A DNA stretch of 64,000 bases from Scatosoma sp045542595 (GCA_045542595.1 JAZQLI010000040.1:45131-109130), one strand, 5' to 3'. Positions 49,497 through 58,931 are shown, counted from the stretch's first letter. The notes: generated from the letters alone by a model not told the origin. Made by a program: numbers and translations.

Positions 49497-51904
49497 GTAA
49501 ACGTTCGAAATTAGCATTGATATTAGCTATGTTGCTCGGCGCGTCCACCGTAATTTCCGCTTGTAACGACGGTGGCAGATATTCTTCTTCCGAAAGCAGC
49601 AGCAGTAGCAGCAGCGATAGTAGCAGCTCGGAAAGCTCCATTACGCCTGAAGAGGAAGAAGAGCTCGCCAACGAATTGTATAAAGAACGTATTGACAAAT
49701 GGTTGCAATACGTAGAATATAACGGCCAAAGCAACACTCTTAAAACGGTTAGCATGAGGGAGTTGACGGAAGAAGATACCAATGAAAAGAAAACTGCGTT
49801 GGATATTTCTTCGCAAAAGACGTATAAAAAGAAGGAAACGGGTGATTACAAGGCAACGTTTAAAGTGCCCAACCCCAATTATGACCCTGCAAATCCTACG
49901 CCTGGTATGTCGGCAACGATAGACGAAAAGAAGAAGGTAGGGGCTTACGAAAAAACGTCGTTCTACGTGAAAGAAACGGGTAAGTTTATCGATACGTTCA
50001 CGCAAAAAACGTACTTAAAAAAGTACGACGCGGAAAAGGGCGGTTACGTATTGTTGCACCCCGATAGAACGCAAGACGAAGTAGTGCTTTTCGAATTTGA
50101 CGAAAGCACATACGCGAACTTGTTGGAAGTAAAAAAGACGGAATACATACTCAAGGCAATGGTAATGGACCCCAGCCTTGCCGCGCCTATTACTCCTAAT
50201 CCCGACGCGGATACGCCTGATACAAATACTCCGGATACCAATACACCTGATACCAATACCGACGAAACGGAGAACGCAGTAGAAAAATACGTTTCCCTTA
50301 TTGAAAATTATGACGAAGTGGTTACGTATAGCTATTACGACGTAACGACGGGTAATAAGCTTGCGGAAGGTTTGGAAAAACGTGCGGTAGTACGCGGAGA
50401 CGCTGTGGATATCGACGACAAGACGTACGTTATGGGTGAAGACGGTATTGCAAAGGTATTCGATTTGGGTATGGACTACACCTTGCCCAAGTTTGCGAAA
50501 GACAATCAACAATATGCGGCGGGCAATTATGACCCGTACGTATACTTCGAACAGGGCGAATACGGCTACCGCATCGACGAAGAAGAAGCGATTACCGTGC
50601 AAATCAGCGCGGACTTCGCGATGGCAACCTTCCCCGGCGTTTCGGTAAGCGTATACAAGGACCACGATTTAGTGGCTACGTACGAAGCGAACGTATATCA
50701 CGTATCGGGCTACGCGGTATTGCCCAACGGCAACGTATATTTCTGTGAATACAGACAGCTTGCCGAAGACGCAACCGAATACGACATTGCGTTGGACGTT
50801 TACAAGTTTGACGTGGTACATACCATTTTAGACGTAACAACGGGTCAAACCAGCGAAGTGGAAAACGGCTTTGTAGCCAGCAAGATATATACGGAAAGCA
50901 CGCCGAACATTCAAACGCTGTTGCATTTGAATACGTTAGGGCAAGACAATATTTTGCATAGTATGAAGCTCAAGGAAGGCTACGTGCTTGCGGAAATTCA
51001 AGCGTTTGAAGACGGTGCGCTTACGGGCAACAGCACGTTTGCGGTATTGAACAGCGAAACGATGGAACTCGTAGAAGAATTGCCGAAGATTGTAGATACG
51101 CAATTTGGTTATGCAAGCTTCGTTAGCAAAAACTATATGCTCCTTATGATGAAGCCTGTAGACAATCAATCCTTGTTCTATACGGTAAACGTGGCAACGG
51201 GCGATTTAGAGCTGTTTAGCAAAAATGCGTTTTCGCGTATCAAGCCTTTGGAAAAGGACTGCTTCCTGTACGAAAATAAGATTTACGATTATAACTTCGA
51301 ATTGGTTGCAGATTTGGAAGACTATACAAGCGTTAAAGTTCTTAAAAACGGCAAGCTTTTATTGAAAAAGGAAAACCGTTGGAATGAAGACTTGTATATG
51401 GACGTTTACTGGTCTATCGGAACGATTACGGAAAGCTACGATTCGTATCATCCTGACGGCGGACGGTACGTCAGGAGCTTAAGCACCACGCAAATTTTCT
51501 ATGATACGGCGTCGCGCGTTTCCGAATATGATAATTGGATAGGGCTTATGAGCGTTACCTATAACGAAGACGGCAACTTCTTCACGACGGTAATCGACGG
51601 TAAAAAGTCTATCTATGCTTTGGATATTCAATATAATAACATTTCTACCAAGCTGTTGTTAGAAGAAAAGGAAGAAAGGGAATGGATTTTCCAAACACCT
51701 TATAATACTAATAAACAGGCTGTTTATAATGTAACTACGAAAATCGAAAGCGTAACAAAGCTTGTTGACGGTCAATACGTCGTAAAGGTAAGCGAACACT
51801 GGGATTTGACTAATACGTTCAATTATGCTAATAACGAAGAACCTGCCGACTACGTGGTGGCAAATGACGGTAAGACATACTATACCTATTATATAATGAA
51901 ATAA
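49493..51904 (+). CDS. Surface lipoprotein 3 of a four-paralogue operon, largest member
   Basis: 803 aa. Lipobox VISAC (Cys about residue 24), a linker dominated by Ser, then a helical Glu-rich segment. An insert with a threefold repeat of DTNTPDTNTP-type sequence (about residues 240-260) is unique to this member. The shared signature is VLPNGNVYFCEY (about residue 408) ... EYDI ... ILDVTTGQTSEVENGF (about residue 445), with Cys in place of the usual Gln. The C-terminal half has further strands (FYTVNVATGDLELF, KIYDYNFELVADL) like propeller blades. Function unknown. Confidence 0.75.
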   Translation: MSKRSKLALILAMLLGASTVISACNDGGRYSSSESSSSSSSDSSSSESSITPEEEEELANELYKERIDKWLQYVEYNGQSNTLKTVSMRELTEEDTNEKKTALDISSQKTYKKKETGDYKATFKVPNPNYDPANPTPGMSATIDEKKKVGAYEKTSFYVKETGKFIDTFTQKTYLKKYDAEKGGYVLLHPDRTQDEVVLFEFDESTYANLLEVKKTEYILKAMVMDPSLAAPITPNPDADTPDTNTPDTNTPDTNTDETENAVEKYVSLIENYDEVVTYSYYDVTTGNKLAEGLEKRAVVRGDAVDIDDKTYVMGEDGIAKVFDLGMDYTLPKFAKDNQQYAAGNYDPYVYFEQGEYGYRIDEEEAITVQISADFAMATFPGVSVSVYKDHDLVATYEANVYHVSGYAVLPNGNVYFCEYRQLAEDATEYDIALDVYKFDVVHTILDVTTGQTSEVENGFVASKIYTESTPNIQTLLHLNTLGQDNILHSMKLKEGYVLAEIQAFEDGALTGNSTFAVLNSETMELVEELPKIVDTQFGYASFVSKNYMLLMMKPVDNQSLFYTVNVATGDLELFSKNAFSRIKPLEKDCFLYENKIYDYNFELVADLEDYTSVKVLKNGKLLLKKENRWNEDLYMDVYWSIGTITESYDSYHPDGGRYVRSLSTTQIFYDTASRVSEYDNWIGLMSVTYNEDGNFFTTVIDGKKSIYALDIQYNNISTKLLLEEKEEREWIFQTPYNTNKQAVYNVTTKIESVTKLVDGQYVVKVSEHWDLTNTFNYANNEEPADYVVANDGKTYYTYYIMK

Positions 51905-51923
51905 GATAAAAGGAGAAAAGAAA

Positions 51924-53882
51924 ATGAAACGCAAAATTATTGCATTGCTTATGGCAACTGTTTGTACTACCGCAGTATTTGCTTCTTGCGGTGGCGGGGA
52001 AGAAAGTTCTTCTTCATCGTCTTCTTCCAGCTCGGAAAAGCCTGTATGCGAAACGCACGTTGACGGTAACAAAGACGGCGCTTGCGACGAATGTGAAAGA
52101 GCGGTAGTGGTAATCACCGAACAACTTCCAGCGGAAAAGGAAGAAGAAGTGCCTATGGTGGTTAATCCTTTACCCGAAAACGTAAAGATGTCCGATTATA
52201 TCGGCCCTAAAGCGGAAGACGCGAAAACCGTTCTTCCTGCCGACGCGAAAGTGAAAGAGCTTGAAGGCCTTGAAAGCTACGCGAAAAACTTGTACTTTAT
52301 CAAGACGACGACGGAAGAAAAGGTGGCTGAACCTACCACTGATAACGAATACAAGATGATTTGCGAAGACGTATACACGGTATACGACGCAGCGCAGGAT
52401 AAAGACGTTTACACTGCGAAATCGGGCGAATATTATCGTTTCTATTACAATGAAGAATTTACGGGCTCGCACTATGAAGAAGAGAACTACAAAGACACAT
52501 ACTACGTAGACTTTAGAGGCGCGTACGTAAAGGTTCTTGAAGTTGTCAACGAACAAGACGAAGAATACGATTATCAAACGAATACGACGTATACCACGAA
52601 GTATTACACCTATAACTGGGAATTGATTGCTACGGCGGAAGAAGAATACTATTCCGTAACAGAACCGACGGTGGATACGTACGGCGGTTATGCGTACGTA
52701 ACGATTGACGGTACGACGTATACCGTTGATTTGGAAACGATGGCACTCGTAACGTTAGAAGGCGCTACGGCGGATGCAAATATGCATATTCGTCGTCCTG
52801 CATTTAACAAAGTCATTGGCGATTACGGTTACGTATTTGGGGCAAACCAAGTTTGGGTATACGATTTAACGAAATGGATTTCTTGTATGAACAAATTTGT
52901 CCTTCCTTCCTACTGGACCAACGCGCAAACGATGTTGCTTGACAACGGCACGATATTTGTTCAATACGAGAAAGTATTACATAGCAGCGCGGTTTCCTAT
53001 GATATTTTGAACGGTTCTGGGGATAAGGTAGACCTTGTGCAAGCGCTTATCAATCCTGCAACGGGCGAAATCACGAACGTTGAATTCGGTTATAAGTTGG
53101 GTAATATAACGCCTGTTCAAACGGAAAAATACAACGATAACGCGAAGAATATCGTATACTTGTATCCTATCGAAGAAAAGGAAGTAAACTATGCGGCAGG
53201 CTTTGAAGCGGTTATCGATAACGAACTCAACATTTTGTACGCGCACAAGACCACGCTTGTTGGGCAAGTAGACCAAATTATCTATTTAGCTGACGGTTAT
53301 TACGTAACGATGGTTCAATACGACGAAGAAGTTAGCGTAACCGTTATCGTAGACGGCGAAGGCAAGGAAGTTGTGAAAGTTCCCAACAGCGCAGATGCTG
53401 TATGCGGTATGTTAAACGTTGGTAAGAAATACTACAGCTGGGATATGAGCAAAGTATTGTTAGATTTGACTCCTTCCACAACGGAATTGTATTATGAACT
53501 TGTGGCAGAACAAGAAGACTATATGATTCTTAAGCAAACGACGCTTGATGACCCTGAAACGGAAGAAAACGAAGAAAAAGTGGAATACTTCTATTTCAAC
53601 GCTTCTATGAGCGCTCCTGCAAAAATCGAGGTTGAAAACTTTGCAAACATTACGGCTATTTCCAACGATTATTTCTACGTTACGACAGTGGAAGTAGTAG
53701 AAATCGACGAAGATGAAGACGGCGAAGTAGACAGCACGGAAACCATTATCGAATACGTTGTATATAACGCAAACAACCAAAAAATCGGTACGTTCGAAAG
53801 CGCACCTTTCAACGTAGTGGAAGCTTTGGAAGGCGTATACAAAGTAAACTTTATGGACGGTTCGGAAATTCTCATCAGATAA
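51924..53882 (+). CDS. Surface lipoprotein 4 of a four-paralogue operon, with a Cys/Asp motif
   Basis: 652 aa. Lipobox VFASC (Cys about residue 22), a ten-Ser linker, then CETHVDGNKDGACDECE (about residues 40-56), a Cys/His/Asp pattern (H-D-N-D-CDEC) resembling small metal-binding motifs often found in clostridial surface proteins. The remaining part is rich in Glu, Tyr and beta strands. The shared signature is MLLDNGTIFVQYEK (about residue 337) ... SYDILNG ... LINPATGEITNVEFGYKL (about residue 375). Last gene of the operon, followed by a hairpin terminator. Function unknown. Confidence 0.75.
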   Translation: MKRKIIALLMATVCTTAVFASCGGGEESSSSSSSSSSEKPVCETHVDGNKDGACDECERAVVVITEQLPAEKEEEVPMVVNPLPENVKMSDYIGPKAEDAKTVLPADAKVKELEGLESYAKNLYFIKTTTEEKVAEPTTDNEYKMICEDVYTVYDAAQDKDVYTAKSGEYYRFYYNEEFTGSHYEEENYKDTYYVDFRGAYVKVLEVVNEQDEEYDYQTNTTYTTKYYTYNWELIATAEEEYYSVTEPTVDTYGGYAYVTIDGTTYTVDLETMALVTLEGATADANMHIRRPAFNKVIGDYGYVFGANQVWVYDLTKWISCMNKFVLPSYWTNAQTMLLDNGTIFVQYEKVLHSSAVSYDILNGSGDKVDLVQALINPATGEITNVEFGYKLGNITPVQTEKYNDNAKNIVYLYPIEEKEVNYAAGFEAVIDNELNILYAHKTTLVGQVDQIIYLADGYYVTMVQYDEEVSVTVIVDGEGKEVVKVPNSADAVCGMLNVGKKYYSWDMSKVLLDLTPSTTELYYELVAEQEDYMILKQTTLDDPETEENEEKVEYFYFNASMSAPAKIEVENFANITAISNDYFYVTTVEVVEIDEDEDGEVDSTETIIEYVVYNANNQKIGTFESAPFNVVEALEGVYKVNFMDGSEILIR

Positions 53883-53903
53883 TATAAAAATATAATATTT
53901 TTT

Positions 53904-53941
53904 CTCCCCTTTCGCCATACTGCGAAAGGGGAGATTTTTTT
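53904..53941 (+). terminator. Terminator whose 3' arm carries the next gene's ribosome binding site
   Basis: Perfect 12-bp stem (ctcccctttcgc 53904-53915, gcgaaaggggag 53922-53933), 6-base loop, and seven T at 53935-53941. The AAAGGGGAG in the 3' arm lies 8 bases before the ATG at 53942, the right spacing for a Shine-Dalgarno site, with the T-tract as the spacer. Confidence 0.85.
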
Positions 53942-55189
53942 ATGTCTGACAACGTATTATCCAAAGCAAAAACGTTACAAAAGGAGCTTGTTGTATTCCG
54001 TCGCAAATTACACGAATACGCGGAAACGGGGTTCGATTTACCCAAGAGCCGTGCGTATATCGTTGAAAAACTGCACGGCTTGGGAATGGAGTGCGAAGAA
54101 GTAGGCGGCAGTATCGTCGCCACGCTTACAATGGGGGAAGGGGAACAGTGCATTTTACTGCGTGCGGATATCGACGCATTACCGATACGCGAACAAAGCG
54201 GTGAAAAATTCGCCTGTAAAACGGGGAATATGCACGCTTGCGGACACGATTTACACGCGGCAATGCTTTTCGGTGCGGCGTGTATTTTAAAGAGCCACGC
54301 GCCCAAAACGTATGGCAAGGTAAAACTGTTGTTTCAGGCGGCGGAAGAACGTTTAGACGGAGCAAAAGCCGCTGTGCAAAACGGCGTTTTGGAAAACCCC
54401 AAAGTGCAAGCGGCGGTAATGTTGCACGTAATGACGGATAGTCCGCTTGCAACGGGTACGACAGTGATTGCCGAAGATACCAGCGCGCCTGCAGCGGATT
54501 ACTTCCGCATAGAAATAAAGGGCAAGGCTTGCCACGGTTCTGCGCCGCAAAACGGCGTAGACGCGTTATCTGCCGCAGCGTATATTATGCTCGGCTTGCA
54601 CGAACTATCGGCAAGAGAAATAGCCGTTAGCGCGCCTGCGGTATTGACGGTAGGGAAATGCACGGGCGGCGAAGCGGCAAACGCCATCGCCGATAAAGCA
54701 GTGCTGGAAGGCACGTTGCGAGCCTTTGACGAAGAAACGCGTGCGTGGCTGAAAAAACGGGTAATAGAGCAGCCTGCGGCAATAGCAAAAGCCTTTCATG
54801 CAACGGCAAAAACAACGTTCCCGAGCGGCTGTCCTACTCTTGTGAACGATAGACGAATGTCAGCACTCGCTTTACTGTCGGCAAAGACGGTGGCAAAAGA
54901 AAAGGCGATGCTTTCGTCCACACTTACGGGTGGGGAAGTGGCGAAAAGAAACGGCGGCTCGGAAGATTTTGCGTATATTTCCCACGAAGTGCCGTCCGTT
55001 ATGCTCGGTTTGGCGGCAGGGGAAAGCGCAAAGGGGTACGATAAACCGTTGCACCACCCCAAAGTGCGTTTCGACGAAGGGGCGCTTTATATCGGCGCGG
55101 CGTTATATGCGCAAATTGCGCTGGACTGGTTACAGGCGGCGCAAAAACAAAAAGGAGCGGACTATGGAAAGGGTAAAAAGTCGAAATAA
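53942..55189 (+). CDS. M20-family amidohydrolase/peptidase
   Basis: 415 aa, zinc- or manganese-dependent hydrolase of the IAA-amino acid hydrolase/N-acyl-diaminopimelate deacetylase branch. Metal site: Cys/His in MHACGHDLHAAMLFGA (about residues 97-112), Glu pair in QAAEERLDGA (about residue 138), a His in MLHVMTD, and the late His in DKPLHHPKVRFDEG. The dimerisation lid KACHGSAPQNGVDALSAAA is normal. Its ribosome binding site is part of the preceding terminator hairpin. The 3' end overlaps the spoVB-like gene by 26 bp. Confidence 0.9.
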   Translation: MSDNVLSKAKTLQKELVVFRRKLHEYAETGFDLPKSRAYIVEKLHGLGMECEEVGGSIVATLTMGEGEQCILLRADIDALPIREQSGEKFACKTGNMHACGHDLHAAMLFGAACILKSHAPKTYGKVKLLFQAAEERLDGAKAAVQNGVLENPKVQAAVMLHVMTDSPLATGTTVIAEDTSAPAADYFRIEIKGKACHGSAPQNGVDALSAAAYIMLGLHELSAREIAVSAPAVLTVGKCTGGEAANAIADKAVLEGTLRAFDEETRAWLKKRVIEQPAAIAKAFHATAKTTFPSGCPTLVNDRRMSALALLSAKTVAKEKAMLSSTLTGGEVAKRNGGSEDFAYISHEVPSVMLGLAAGESAKGYDKPLHHPKVRFDEGALYIGAALYAQIALDWLQAAQKQKGADYGKGKKSK

Positions 55190-56507
55190 AAACGGATTTT
55201 TAAAGGGCGCGGCGCTTATTGCAGGCGGCGGCTTTATCGCAAAGGTTATCGGCGCGCTGTACCGTATTCCGCTTACCAACCTAATCGGTGGGCGCGGGTT
55301 AGGGTTATATCAAATGGTATATCCCGTGTATTGTTTACTCCTTACCGTTTCGGCGACGGGGATTCCTGCATCTATCGCCAAATTGACGGCGGAACGGATA
55401 AGCAAGGGACAGGGGGATAAACCGCTTTTTACAACGGCGATGAAGTTGTTTATTCTTATCGGACTTTGCGGCTCGGTAGTGATGGCTATTATAGCGCCTT
55501 TTTTAGCGCAAGCGCAAGGCGCAACCGAAGTGTTGGGCGGTTATTACGCGTTAGCGCCGTCGGTGTTGCTGGTATCGGCGATATCCGTGTTTCGCGGTTG
55601 GTTTCAAGGCAAAAACGATATGTTGCCCACCGCGCTTTCCGAAATTACAGAACAGGTGGTAAAGGTGGCGTTTGGGTTATTGTTTGCCTACCTTTTCAAA
55701 GAGAACGTGGCAACCGCCGTTACCTTTTTATTGCTTGCCGTGTCTTTATCCGAGCTTGCGGCACTTTTCTTGATGCTGCTATTATTTCGTCGCGTACCTG
55801 CCCACGGGAAATTGAAAAACGGTGGGGGCAGGGTTGCAATGAAATCGGTGCTGCGCTTAAGTATTCCTGTTACCCTTTCGTCCATTTTATTGCCTATTTC
55901 GTCGCTGATAGACAGCGTGCTTGCCGTACGGCTGTTATCGGCGTATGCCCAAGATGCGGTAACGTTATACGGCTTGTTTGCAGGCGGTGCGGTAACGGTT
56001 ATCAATTTACCCGTATCGGTGTGCTACGGCATTGCGGCGGCAAGCGTGCCGTCGGTTGCCGCCGCTGCGGCACAAGGGAAAGGGGTAAAACGCAAGCTGT
56101 TTTTCTCGTTAGGGATAACCGTTCTTGTTGCCGCGCCTAGCGCGTTGGGGCTGTACCTTTTCGCCGAGCCTGCCGCGAAAATTATATTCCGTAGCTTGCA
56201 GGGGGAAGAGTTGTCCACTTTGATTGCTTTAATCCGCGCGTTTGCGCCCAGCGCGTTGACTCTTTCTTGCGTGCAAACGCTTTCGGCGTGTTTGACGGCG
56301 CAAGGGAAGCCCAAGCATTCCGCTTTTTCTATGTTGGTGGCGGTTACGGTGAAAACGCTTACCTATTCCTTTTGGTTGAAGAACGCTGAAATTTCCGTTT
56401 TCGGATTGGCGTATGCCACGAATCTTTGTTATTTGGTTGCTTTTCTTTTGGATTTGGTATATAATTTAATTGTATCGAAATCTAAAGGAGTAAAAGCGAC
56501 ACAATGA
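55164..56507 (+). CDS. spoVB: SpoVB/MurJ-like lipid flippase (MOP superfamily)
   Basis: 447-aa polytopic protein with about 14 hydrophobic segments. N-terminal KGAALIAGGGFIAKVIGALYRIPLTNLIG and GLGLYQMVYPVY are the family hallmark of the polysaccharide-biosynthesis/SpoVB group; FRGWFQGKNDMLPTALSEITEQVVKV is also typical. Likely flips a lipid-linked precursor of spore cortex or cell wall. The gene order spoVB-like then yabN matches the yabM-yabN region of B. subtilis, so a YabM-type role is as likely as SpoVB. The ATG at 55164 has AAGGAG 7 bases ahead, inside the M20 gene. Confidence 0.88.
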   Translation: MERVKSRNKNGFLKGAALIAGGGFIAKVIGALYRIPLTNLIGGRGLGLYQMVYPVYCLLLTVSATGIPASIAKLTAERISKGQGDKPLFTTAMKLFILIGLCGSVVMAIIAPFLAQAQGATEVLGGYYALAPSVLLVSAISVFRGWFQGKNDMLPTALSEITEQVVKVAFGLLFAYLFKENVATAVTFLLLAVSLSELAALFLMLLLFRRVPAHGKLKNGGGRVAMKSVLRLSIPVTLSSILLPISSLIDSVLAVRLLSAYAQDAVTLYGLFAGGAVTVINLPVSVCYGIAAASVPSVAAAAAQGKGVKRKLFFSLGITVLVAAPSALGLYLFAEPAAKIIFRSLQGEELSTLIALIRAFAPSALTLSCVQTLSACLTAQGKPKHSAFSMLVAVTVKTLTYSFWLKNAEISVFGLAYATNLCYLVAFLLDLVYNLIVSKSKGVKATQ

Positions 56508-57940
56508 TAACGGTAGTGGGTTTGGGTGTAGAAAAAGGAGATATAACAAAACGGGGCGAAGAAGCCATTTTTGCAGCGGTGCAATCGGGGGCGAAAGTTG
56601 CCGTTCGCACGGCAAAAACCCGTTCCTATCAATCGGTATTAGCACTCGGCGTGCCGCACGTGTGCTTGGATAGCGTGTATCAAAACAGTCGTTCGTTTCA
56701 AACGCTTGCAAAAAATCTTTGTAAAGCCGTTTGCGACTTGGGAGAAGATACCGTGTACTTAGTAGACGGCGCGGCGAGTGAAGATAACTCGGTAAAAGCT
56801 CTGCAAAAACGGTTGCGTGGCAAAGTGCAAATTATCGACGGCGTTTCAAAAGTTTCCGCTATGGCTACGGCGGCGCGTTTTCAAGGCTGTTCGTATACCG
56901 CCGTTTCCGCGTACGAACTTTTTGACCGCGCAAAAACGGGCGGATTGACGCTTCCGCTTATCGTGTATGATTTGGACGATAAAGCGCTTTGCAGCGACGC
57001 GAAATTATTACTTGGCGAATTGTTTGGCGACGAAACGTCCGCATTGTATATTTGCGGCGGTAAAACGAAAAAAATAGCCTTGTTCGAGCTGGATAGGCAA
57101 ACGCAATACGATTATTCTTCCGCGGTAGCCATTGAAGAAGTGGATTTACTTAAAAAGCAGCGGTTTACGTTGGACGATTTAAAGGAGATTATCGTTCGTT
57201 TGAGAAAACCCGACGGCTGCCCTTGGGATAGAGTACAAACTTGTGAGAGTATTAAAATGTCCGCGGTGGAAGAAGCGTACGAGCTGGTAGACGCTATCGA
57301 CGTGGGCGACGACGATAAAATTTTGGAAGAAGCAGGGGATATTTTGATGCAGTCGGTATTCCACGCCGTATTAAAGGAAGAGACGGGCGCGTTTACACTC
57401 ACCGACGTATTGACGGGGGTGTGTAATAAACTCATTACGCGGCACACGCACGTGTTCGGGGACGACAAGGCGAAGGACGATATGGGAGCGCTGAGTGTTT
57501 GGGAAAAGAATAAAATGACGGAGAAAAACCAAACGACGTACGCGGACGCGGTGAACGACGTACCCAAGTGTTTCCCTGCGGCGATGCGCGCGCAAAAAGT
57601 GGGCAAACGCGCCGCTAAGGCAGGTATGGATTTCGCCAACGCGGAAGCAGCGGCAAAGCGGTTAGAAGAAGAACTTGCCGAATTTTTCGAAGCCTACCGC
57701 TTAGGCGATAAAGCGCAAACGGAAAAGGAGCTTGGCGACGTACTGTTCGCGGCGGTAAACGTGGGTAGAAAAGCAGGTTGCGATTGCGAAAAAGCACTCA
57801 AAGAAAGCGTGGAAAGGTTTGCCGAGCGGTTTACGCTTGCGGAAAAAAAGGCACTCGCCGATAAAAAGGACGTAACCGAGCTTAGCGAAGCGGAATGGGA
57901 TAATTACTATCTTGCGGCGAAAAGGGAATTAAAAAAATGA
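56504..57940 (+). CDS. yabN: YabN-type protein: tetrapyrrole-methylase-like domain fused to MazG
   Basis: 478 aa. Residues 1-220 resemble a SAM-dependent tetrapyrrole methylase domain (MITVVGLGVEKGDITKRG). The MazG NTP pyrophosphohydrolase half begins about residue 225: LKEIIVRLRKPDGCPWDRVQT, then metal-binding EEAYELVDAI and EEAGDILMQSVFHA (about 260-290), with a second EELAEFFEAY...EKELGDVLFAAVN set (about 390-420), the double MazG layout of E. coli MazG. It hydrolyses aberrant NTPs. Coupled to its neighbours by ATGA overlaps at both ends. Confidence 0.93.
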   Translation: MITVVGLGVEKGDITKRGEEAIFAAVQSGAKVAVRTAKTRSYQSVLALGVPHVCLDSVYQNSRSFQTLAKNLCKAVCDLGEDTVYLVDGAASEDNSVKALQKRLRGKVQIIDGVSKVSAMATAARFQGCSYTAVSAYELFDRAKTGGLTLPLIVYDLDDKALCSDAKLLLGELFGDETSALYICGGKTKKIALFELDRQTQYDYSSAVAIEEVDLLKKQRFTLDDLKEIIVRLRKPDGCPWDRVQTCESIKMSAVEEAYELVDAIDVGDDDKILEEAGDILMQSVFHAVLKEETGAFTLTDVLTGVCNKLITRHTHVFGDDKAKDDMGALSVWEKNKMTEKNQTTYADAVNDVPKCFPAAMRAQKVGKRAAKAGMDFANAEAAAKRLEEELAEFFEAYRLGDKAQTEKELGDVLFAAVNVGRKAGCDCEKALKESVERFAERFTLAEKKALADKKDVTELSEAEWDNYYLAAKRELKK

Positions 57941-58875
57941 AACTTTCTCCCGTAAACGTTGGCAATATTCAAATACAAAACAACGTATTTTTAGCGCCGC
58001 TGGCAGGGTATACCAACTACCCGTTCCGTCGGCTTTGTAAGGGATACGGCGCAGGGCTTTGCTACAGTGAAATGGTAAGCGCAAAAGGCTTGAAATACGG
58101 CAGCGAAAACACGCAGGAATTGCTGTATACCGATAGAAACGAAGGGTTGACGGCTGCGCAAATTTTCGGTAGCGAACCCGATACGATGCGCGCCGCGTGC
58201 GAGCACGAAAAACTGCAGCCCTTTCCTATCGTGGATATCAATATGGGTTGCCCCGTGCCGAAAATTTATAAAAACGGCGAAGGGAGCGCGTTGCTTGAAA
58301 ATCCGCTTTTGGCGGAAAAAATAGTTAAAGAATGTGTAAAAAGCGGCAAAGTGATTACCGTAAAATTCCGTATCGGCATTACCGAAAATAAACTGATAAC
58401 AGCGGAGTTCGCCAAGCGAATGGAAGGGGCGGGCGCAAGCTTGATTACCGTGCACGGTCGCACGAAAGACAAGGTGTACGCAGGCGAAGTGCATTTTGAC
58501 GAGATTGCGGCGGCGAAAAAGAGTGTGAAAATTCCCGTAATCGCCAACGGCGGCGTGTTTTCCAACGCGGACGCGGAAAGGCTGTTACGTGAAACGGGCG
58601 CGGACGGCGTAATGGTGGCGCGCGCGGCACTTTTTAACCCCCAAGTGTTTTGCGAGTTGACGGGTACGGAAAAAGAGAGCAAACTTTGTATGTTCGAAAA
58701 ACAAATGGAATGGACGCGGCAGGTCTGCGACGAACGCTTTACCACGGTGTTTATGCGGAAGATGGCGGCGTTTTACGTGAAGGGCGAGCGCGGTGCGGCG
58801 GCGTTTAAGGATAAGCTGTTTCAAGCGCAAACGCCCGATGAAATTATTTCCATAGCAAAAGAAATGTGGAGATAA
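57937..58875 (+). CDS. dusB: tRNA-dihydrouridine synthase
   Basis: FMN-dependent reduction of uridines in tRNA. 312 aa. LAPLAGYTNYPFRRLCKGYGA at the start, INMGCPVPKIYKNGEGSAL with the catalytic Cys (about residue 98), VHGRTKDKVYAG and IANGGVFSNADAERLL phosphate-binding segments, and a helical C-terminal tRNA-binding domain. DusB-type by length and sequence. ATGA overlap with yabN; terminator follows. Confidence 0.93.
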   Translation: MKLSPVNVGNIQIQNNVFLAPLAGYTNYPFRRLCKGYGAGLCYSEMVSAKGLKYGSENTQELLYTDRNEGLTAAQIFGSEPDTMRAACEHEKLQPFPIVDINMGCPVPKIYKNGEGSALLENPLLAEKIVKECVKSGKVITVKFRIGITENKLITAEFAKRMEGAGASLITVHGRTKDKVYAGEVHFDEIAAAKKSVKIPVIANGGVFSNADAERLLRETGADGVMVARAALFNPQVFCELTGTEKESKLCMFEKQMEWTRQVCDERFTTVFMRKMAAFYVKGERGAAAFKDKLFQAQTPDEIISIAKEMWR

Positions 58876-58903
58876 CGTAAGGCTACTAAAAAAGCAAAAT
58901 GCA

Positions 58904-58931
58904 AAAACGGGCGTTTTTCGCCCGTTTTTAT
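58904..58931 (+). terminator. Terminator after dusB
   Basis: 10-bp stem aaaacgggcg / cgcccgtttt with T5 loop. The 220 bases up to gyrB hold a -10 box TGGTATAAT (59081-59089) and nothing else recognisable. Confidence 0.8.

Noticed and set aside
49590..49650. Repeated AGCAGC-type codons as a phase-variation tract in lipoprotein 3
   Set aside because: Ser codons alternate (agc, agt, tct), so there is no long homogeneous tract for slippage; it is an ordinary Ser linker.
54930..55163. 78-residue extension of the spoVB-like gene inside the M20 gene
   Set aside because: It runs in another frame of a conserved gene; AAGGAG marks the start at 55164.
55466..56140. 224-aa plus-strand open frame overlapping the spoVB-like gene
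   Set aside because: Out-of-frame translation of a hydrophobic gene, rich in Arg and Cys, without a ribosome binding site.
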